This document shows positions 59,665 through 64,000 of a stretch of 64,000 nt of DNA, piece after piece. Location: assembly GCF_000754095.2 (NCBI RefSeq), contig NZ_JQSG02000002.1, positions 465,585 to 529,584 on the forward strand, written 5' to 3'. This stretch comes from Acidihalobacter prosperus. Lineage in GTDB: Bacteria; Pseudomonadota; Gammaproteobacteria; DSM-5130; Acidihalobacteraceae. Positions within the stretch are counted from its first letter, which is position 1. Every line of letters starts with the position of its first letter. The position numbers and the translations under genes were made by a program. The notes under the pieces were generated by a model. The model ran no database searches, was not told the origin of the DNA, and saw only the letters and a program-made list of their open reading frames with translations.

Positions 59665-60648
59665 TCACCCGGCAATCACCCGGCGCCGGGTCGCGGCGCC
59701 AAAATCGAGATCGGGACCGCCCGGTATGAGTCCTCGCGGATTGAGCTCCGGGTGACTGGTGTAGTAATGGCGCTTGATGTGATCCATGTTGACCGTATCG
59801 GCGATCCCGGGCGCCTGGTAAAGCGCGCGCGTGAAATCCCAGAGCTCGGGGTAATCGACCAGACGCCGTTTATTGCACTTGAAGTGGACGTAGTACACGG
59901 CATCGAAGCGGACCAGGGTGGTGAACAGACGCCAATCGGCTTCGGTGAGGTGGTCACCGGCCAGCCAGGGCTGATCGCGCAGACGCGCCTCCAGGCGATC
60001 CAGCGTCCCGAACAAGCCCATGAAGGCGCGCTCGTAGGCTGCCTGGGATTCCGCGAATCCGGCCCGGTAGACGCCGTTGTTGACGTTGTCGTAGACCTCC
60101 GCGTTGATCGCGTCGATGATGCTGCGCAACTCGGCGGGATAGTAGTCGGTCCCCGGTTTCGCGAGCGCCGAGAAGGACGCATTGAGCATGCGGATGATCT
60201 CGGAAGACTCGTTGTTGACGATGGTTTCACGTTGCTTGTCCCAAAGCACCGGCACGGTCACGATCCCGCTGTAGTCCGGTTGCGCACGCACATAAAGCCG
60301 GTACAGGTAATCGGCATCGTGCAGCGCATCGCCCTCGGCCCCCGGATAACGATCGAATGACCAACCATTGGGTCCCATGTAGGGGTGCACCACGGAATAC
60401 GAGATCGCCGACTCCAACCCTCTCAGCGCCCGGAAAATCATCGTCCGGTGCGCCCACGGACAGGCATGTGAGATGTAGAGATGGTAGCGGCCGGCCTCGG
60501 CAGGGAAACCACCCTCCCCGCTCGGCCCCGGGCGGCCGTCCTTGGTGATCCAGTTCCGGAACTGCGAGTCCATACGCACGAACTCGCCATTCTCGGTTTC
60601 GTGCGCCATCCAGTCGCTCTGCAGTTCGCCCTTGATCAGCAGACTCAT
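59665..60648 (-). CDS. Glutathionyl-hydroquinone reductase (omega-class GST-like)
   Basis: This 327-aa protein shows the N-terminal domain motif YISHACPWAHRTMIFRALRG with catalytic Cys, VPVLWDKQRETIVNNESSEI for glutathione binding, and LTEADWRLFTTLVRFDAVYY in the helical domain. This is the YqjG/PcpF-type architecture. It reduces glutathionylated quinols in the cytosol. GAGGAGGCGG precedes the ATG, and the gene begins 10 bases after the DoxX stop, so the two are likely co-transcribed. Confidence 0.93.
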   Translation of the reverse strand: MSLLIKGELQSDWMAHETENGEFVRMDSQFRNWITKDGRPGPSGEGGFPAEAGRYHLYISHACPWAHRTMIFRALRGLESAISYSVVHPYMGPNGWSFDRYPGAEGDALHDADYLYRLYVRAQPDYSGIVTVPVLWDKQRETIVNNESSEIIRMLNASFSALAKPGTDYYPAELRSIIDAINAEVYDNVNNGVYRAGFAESQAAYERAFMGLFGTLDRLEARLRDQPWLAGDHLTEADWRLFTTLVRFDAVYYVHFKCNKRRLVDYPELWDFTRALYQAPGIADTVNMDHIKRHYYTSHPELNPRGLIPGGPDLDFGAATRRRVIAG

Positions 60649-60658
60649 TTCCGCCTCC

Positions 60659-61039
60659 TCAGTCGCGCCGGGCCAAGCCGTCCAGGCTGATGCGCCCGGC
60701 GCCGACCACGGCCACCACCAGCAGGCCGCCGGCGAAGGACAGATCGCCCATCAGCAGGATTTTCTGCATTCCGTTGGCGATGTCGTGGTGGAAGATGATC
60801 GCCGTGACGATGCTGAAGGCAGAAAGGGCGAGCGCAATCCAGCGGGCCTGCCAGCCCAGCATCAGTGCGACACCGCCACCGACCTCAAGAAGAATCACCA
60901 GCGGCAGCAGCACCGAGGGCACGCCGTATGCGGCCATGTATTGAGCGGTGCCATGATAGGCCAGGATCTTGTCCACGCCTGCTATTACGAATATCTGCGC
61001 CAGCAGGATGCGCCCAACGAGCATGGCAAGGTTACGCAT
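60659..61039 (-). CDS. DoxX family membrane protein
   Basis: This 126-aa protein has four predicted helices and the DoxX pattern (LAMLVGRILLAQIFVIAGVD; VILLEVGGGVALMLGWQ; FHHDIANGMQKILLM). DoxX proteins act in membrane redox or stress; here the reductase downstream fits a quinone/oxidative-stress pair. AAGGAG lies 6 bases before the ATG, immediately after the strong hairpin. Confidence 0.87.
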   Translation of the reverse strand: MRNLAMLVGRILLAQIFVIAGVDKILAYHGTAQYMAAYGVPSVLLPLVILLEVGGGVALMLGWQARWIALALSAFSIVTAIIFHHDIANGMQKILLMGDLSFAGGLLVVAVVGAGRISLDGLARRD

Positions 61040-61057
61040 GTCAGACTCCTTATAATC

Positions 61058-61090
61058 AGCAAGGGCCGCACTGTATGTGCGGCCCTTGCT
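61058..61090 (-). terminator. 14-base perfect hairpin between ectC and the doxX gene
   Basis: AGCAAGGGCCGCAC and GTGCGGCCCTTGCT pair without mismatch around a five-base loop (TGTAT). It lies about 90 bases past the ectC stop and 18 bases before the doxX start. On the minus strand it is followed by GATTATAAGG, not a T-run. It most likely ends or protects the ect message. Confidence 0.6.
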
Positions 61091-61176
61091 AGGTTATGGC
61101 AGATACCCTGGGGCGCCGCCGGAAATTCCTGAGCAAGTCGCTCAGAAAATTTGCACGGCGGCGCGCTGTCCGGCCG

Positions 61177-61584
61177 TCAGGAAGCCAGCGCCTCGTCCTC
61201 GTCTCCGAGCAGCGGGTAGACACCGTCGGCGTCATGCACCTCATGCCCCGTCAGCGGCGGGTTAAACACGCACAGGCATTCGAAATCGCTGATCACATGA
61301 AGATTGTGTTCCTCGTGCCCGTCGAGGGTATACAGCGTGCCCGGGGTGATCCGGTAACGCTTGCCATCCGCCAGGGTCTCGATCTCGGCCTCGCCGGAGA
61401 TGCAATACACCGCTTCGACGTGATGCTTGTACCAGATATGCGTCACGCTGCCGGCAAACAGCACGGTGTGGTTCAGCGAAAAGCCGACACGGTCCGCGCG
61501 TACCAGCAGGCGATTGCTCTCGAAGGTGTCGGTCCGCACCGACTTTGACGTGCCGCGCACGTCCTCGACCTGTTTGACGATCAT
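61177..61584 (-). CDS. ectC: Ectoine synthase
   Basis: This 135-aa cupin has the EctC start IVKQVEDVRGTSKSV, core ITPGTLYTLDGHEEHNLHV and VFNPPLTGHEVHDADGVYPL. It closes N-gamma-acetyl-diaminobutyrate to ectoine in the cytosol. GGGAG precedes the ATG. It is the last gene of ectR-ectA-ectB-ectC; no ectD hydroxylase or ask follows. Confidence 0.97.
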   Translation of the reverse strand: MIVKQVEDVRGTSKSVRTDTFESNRLLVRADRVGFSLNHTVLFAGSVTHIWYKHHVEAVYCISGEAEIETLADGKRYRITPGTLYTLDGHEEHNLHVISDFECLCVFNPPLTGHEVHDADGVYPLLGDEDEALAS

Positions 61585-61608
61585 GTTGCTGACTCCCTGT
61601 CTCTTGGT

Positions 61609-62889
61609 TCAAACGGCTTCGTCGAGCACCGCCTGCGGCGCACCCAGCACGTCGCGAACCGCGGCACGCAGCAGTTCGAGGCCGGCCTCCAGCTCGCCCT
61701 GCTCGATGGTGAGCGGCGGCATGAACTTGGCGACTTCGTCGTCCGGGCCGGCGGTCTCGTGGATGAGCCCGTGCTTGAAGGCCGCCTGCGAGAGCTGCTT
61801 GGCCAACGCGGCTTCGGTGCACACCAGTCCCTGCATCATGCCGCGCCCACGCACCCCGGAAAAACTGTCCGGATAGGCCGCCGCGAGGGCATCCAGCGCC
61901 GCGCGCAGTGTCTTGGCGCGGGCCGCGATATGCGACTCGAACTCGCCCGTCTCCCAGAAATCGAGTGCCGCGGTGGCCGTCACGAAGGCCGGATTGTTGC
62001 CACGGAACGTACCGTTATGCTCGCCGGCATCCCAGAGGTCGTGCTCGGGGCGAATGAGCGTGAGTGCCATCGGCAGACCGTAGCCGCTGATGGACTTCGA
62101 CAGACAAACGATATCGGGACGGATGCCGGCTTCCTCGAAGCTGAAGAAGCTGCCCATGCGGCCGCAGCCGGCCTGGATATCGTCGACGATGAGCAGCATG
62201 TCGTAGCGCCGGCAGAGCGCCTCCAGGCCGCGCAGCCATTCGGGTTCGGCGACATTGATGCCGCCCTCGGCCTGCACGGTCTCGACGATCACCGCTGCCG
62301 GCAGATCAACGCCGCTGCCGTTGTCGCTGAGGAATCGGTCCATGTACTCGATGGTATCGGTATCCTCGCCGAAGTAGCCACTGTAGGGCATGGTATCGCT
62401 CAAGGTCAGGGCGACGCCGGCACCGCCGCGCTTGAAGGCGTTGCCGGTTACCGACAGCGCTCCCAGGGTCATGCCGTGAAAGGCGTTGGTGAACGAAATC
62501 ACCTTTTCGCGACCGGTGATCTTGCGCGCCAGCTTGAGCGCGGCCTCGACTGAGTTGGTGCCCGTCGGCCCCGGGAACTGTACGCGATAATCCATGCCAC
62601 GCGGCGCCAGGATGACGTCGCGAAAACGTTCCAGGAATTCCGCCTTGGCGCGCGTGGCCAGATCGAGCCCGTGCGTGATGCCGTTGCGTTCGATGTAGTC
62701 GATCAGACGTGCCTTGAGCGCAGGGTGATTGTGGCCGTAGTTGAGCGCGCCCGCGCCGCTGAAGAAGTCGGTATAGCGGCGACCGTCGACGTCGTAGAGA
62801 TGGGCGCCCTCCGCGCGGTCGAAAACCACCGGGAAGTTGCGAATGTAACCGCGGACCTCGGATTCCAGGGTTTCGAATATCTCCATCAT
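61609..62889 (-). CDS. ectB: Diaminobutyrate--2-oxoglutarate transaminase (ectoine pathway)
   Basis: Start ATG at 62889 overlaps the ectA stop (ATGA), giving 426 aa. The class III aminotransferase features are [53 protein letters not shown] and PLP lysine in [15 protein letters not shown]. It transfers an amino group to aspartate semialdehyde to make diaminobutyrate. The apparent longer frame upstream is an overlap with ectA. Confidence 0.97.
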   Translation of the reverse strand: MMEIFETLESEVRGYIRNFPVVFDRAEGAHLYDVDGRRYTDFFSGAGALNYGHNHPALKARLIDYIERNGITHGLDLATRAKAEFLERFRDVILAPRGMDYRVQFPGPTGTNSVEAALKLARKITGREKVISFTNAFHGMTLGALSVTGNAFKRGGAGVALTLSDTMPYSGYFGEDTDTIEYMDRFLSDNGSGVDLPAAVIVETVQAEGGINVAEPEWLRGLEALCRRYDMLLIVDDIQAGCGRMGSFFSFEEAGIRPDIVCLSKSISGYGLPMALTLIRPEHDLWDAGEHNGTFRGNNPAFVTATAALDFWETGEFESHIAARAKTLRAALDALAAAYPDSFSGVRGRGMMQGLVCTEAALAKQLSQAAFKHGLIHETAGPDDEVAKFMPPLTIEQGELEAGLELLRAAVRDVLGAPQAVLDEAV

Positions 62890-63416
62890 TGCCTTACCTC
62901 GCTGAGTCGGTTCAGGACGGGACCCCCGAGCGGACGCTCGCGGTAGGGGGGTGAAAACGGGCCGATATGGATGCGCGGCTCGGGTTCGTGCCCATCCGGG
63001 AAATGGTGAGCCTCGAAGCCGTCGCTCTCCAGCATCGGCGCACTCAGCTCGTTGGCGAGCGAGGCAAACAACGCGCGCGAGGCCTGATTGCCGGGCTCGA
63101 TGGTGGCTTCGACATGGCGCAGGTCGTCGTGCCGGGTCAGGACATCCCGCAGCAGACGCTTGGCCAGCCCCTGTCCGCGCGCACGCGGAGCCACGCCGAT
63201 CTGCCAGACGAACCACACATCGGGACGTTCGGGCGGGCGGTAGCCGGTCACGAAGCCGGCCAGCCCGTCGGCATCCTCGGCCACGGCGGCGGTATCCGCA
63301 TAATCGCGGCATTGCAGCAAGTAGCAATAGGCCGAATTGATGTCCAGTACGCCCGAATCGCGGACCAGGCGCCAGATGCGTCGACCATCGCTGAGCTTCG
63401 GTTTTCGAATCTTCAT
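62886..63416 (-). CDS. ectA: Diaminobutyrate acetyltransferase
   Basis: This 176-aa GNAT protein begins [20 protein letters not shown] and has the acetyl-CoA motif [20 protein letters not shown] and [19 protein letters not shown] typical of EctA. It acetylates diaminobutyrate in the cytosol. It overlaps ectB (ATGA) and ectR (ATGA), indicating a tightly coupled operon. Confidence 0.96.
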   Translation of the reverse strand: MKIRKPKLSDGRRIWRLVRDSGVLDINSAYCYLLQCRDYADTAAVAEDADGLAGFVTGYRPPERPDVWFVWQIGVAPRARGQGLAKRLLRDVLTRHDDLRHVEATIEPGNQASRALFASLANELSAPMLESDGFEAHHFPDGHEPEPRIHIGPFSPPYRERPLGGPVLNRLSEVRQ

Positions 63417-63958
63417 GCAGTGACTCCCTTGGAATCGTCTTTATTGGTGCGCTTGCGCGGCGCGGACAAACCGGCATCCGTAATCGGGCCGCTGGTCAGC
63501 AGGGGTGCCGCATCGATATCGCCGGCGTCCATCAGGCTTGCGATGCGCTGTAGCGAAGAGAGCAGCAGCGTGCGCTCCCAGTCGGCGAGCGTTTCCAGGC
63601 GCGCGGCAAAGCGCTCCTGCAACAGCGGCGGTGCGTGACGAAAGATCTCGACCGCCTCTTCGGTGGGACTGACGTAGACCCGTCGCTTGTCGACGGTCGA
63701 GCGGTGCTTGGCGACCAAGCCATGGCGCTCGAGGCGCTGCACGATTTCGGTTGTGGTGGCCTGCCCCAGCGTGACCTGCCGCGCCAGATCCCCGACCGTC
63801 AGTTCGCCGGCCGAGATCAACGCCTTGAGCACCATGGCCTGCGGACCGGTCAGCCCGTGGGTGTGGGCCAGACGGCGCGAATGGATGTCCACCGCCCGCA
63901 TGATGCGCCTCAACGCCACCATGATTTCGTCGCTGACGCTCTGATTCAGTTCACTCAT
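63413..63958 (-). CDS. ectR: MarR-family regulator of ectoine synthesis
   Basis: This 181-aa winged-helix protein has [20 protein letters not shown], recognition helix region [19 protein letters not shown] and wing [17 protein letters not shown]. In halotolerant methylotrophs and others an EctR MarR protein represses the ect genes; here it is the first gene of the operon, which suggests feedback on itself and the enzymes. No ribosome site precedes ATG 63958, and the promoter predicts a leaderless message. An internal ATG at 63922 is an alternative start. Confidence 0.88.
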   Translation of the reverse strand: MSELNQSVSDEIMVALRRIMRAVDIHSRRLAHTHGLTGPQAMVLKALISAGELTVGDLARQVTLGQATTTEIVQRLERHGLVAKHRSTVDKRRVYVSPTEEAVEIFRHAPPLLQERFAARLETLADWERTLLLSSLQRIASLMDAGDIDAAPLLTSGPITDAGLSAPRKRTNKDDSKGVTA

Positions 63959-63965
63959 GGCGCAA

Positions 63966-63994
63966 ATTATATTGTGTACGATTTAATTTCTCAA
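63966..63994 (-). promoter_or_regulatory. Sigma-70 promoter of the ect operon with overlapping palindrome
   Basis: TTGAGA (63994-63989), 17 bases, TATAAT (63971-63966): a near-consensus promoter. Only seven bases separate the -10 element from the ectR ATG, so transcription should start at or next to the start codon. AAATTA and TAATTT arms overlap -35/-10 and form a likely operator for EctR. Confidence 0.65.
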
Positions 63995-64000
63995 GCCGAA

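Noticed and set aside
61609-63477. EctB with a 200-residue N-terminal extension
   Set aside because: The extension lies over ectA in another frame; the ATG at 62889 overlapping the ectA stop gives the normal EctB length.
1-64000. CRISPR arrays, tRNA/rRNA genes, intact insertion sequences
   Set aside because: Looked for regularly spaced repeats, tRNA-like cloverleafs and transposase motifs by eye; none was convincing.

Overview
The window is GC-rich, densely packed bacterial chromosome with many 1-4 bp start/stop overlaps. It looks like a gammaproteobacterium. Supporting genes are Fpr-type ferredoxin reductase, ApbC, OpgGH glucan synthesis, a Kef-type antiporter and a complete ectoine operon. 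Ectoine plus osmoregulated glucans suggest a halotolerant organism, for example an Ectothiorhodospiraceae/Acidihalobacter-like lineage; that placement is inference. I saw no rRNA, tRNA, CRISPR array or intact transposase.

Layout. 1-2.9 kb (minus): a Mo-cofactor/cytochrome b fusion with an internal Tat motif, then an ECF sigma factor, its zinc-finger anti-sigma factor and a truncated exported protein. 3.0-5.8 kb (minus): two dynamin/Era-like GTPases with DUF697-type tails. 5.8-12.3 kb (minus): a response regulator, an unknown 138-aa protein, OpgH, lipoprotein OpgG and a sensor kinase in one unit, so a two-component system brackets the glucan genes. 12.5-18.5 kb (plus): cytochrome b561 and a tripartite RND efflux system whose permease carries a one-base frameshift. 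18.6-21.1 kb: methyltransferase, GST and an ammonium transporter. 21.1-22.9 kb is an AT-rich island with a Shedu-like (DUF4263) nuclease gene; its ends carry GTTAGCT boxes and an attC-like palindrome. 22.9-27.8 kb: DUF302 protein, dcd, apbC and metG.

27.8-41.5 kb (plus) is a long catabolic block: SDR; fused amino-acid-type ABC permease/ATPase; DUF1989 protein; binding protein; three-gene molybdenum hydroxylase with a fused [2Fe-2S]-CoxG subunit; cyclic-amide-type amidohydrolase; MarR regulator; DUF1116 (AllG-like) protein; an orphan NMT1-type binding protein; class II aldolase. It plausibly imports, hydroxylates and ring-opens an unidentified N-heterocycle for nitrogen.

41.8-64 kb: a frameshifted TPR gene, thrC, a DadA-like oxidase, methionine salvage (mtnB-mtnD-mtnC), a diguanylate cyclase, DinB, an RnfB-like ferredoxin, a gene of unknown function with a structured leader, nth, a second ammonium transporter behind a sigma-54 promoter, uppP, fpr, a Kef antiporter, a small stress/repair group (inositol-phosphatase family, MsrB, MscS-like), rhodanese, glutathionyl-hydroquinone reductase, DoxX, and ectR-ectA-ectB-ectC from a promoter that predicts a leaderless ectR message. 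Nitrogen acquisition recurs through two Amt genes, a sigma-54 promoter, NtrC-like boxes and the catabolic block.
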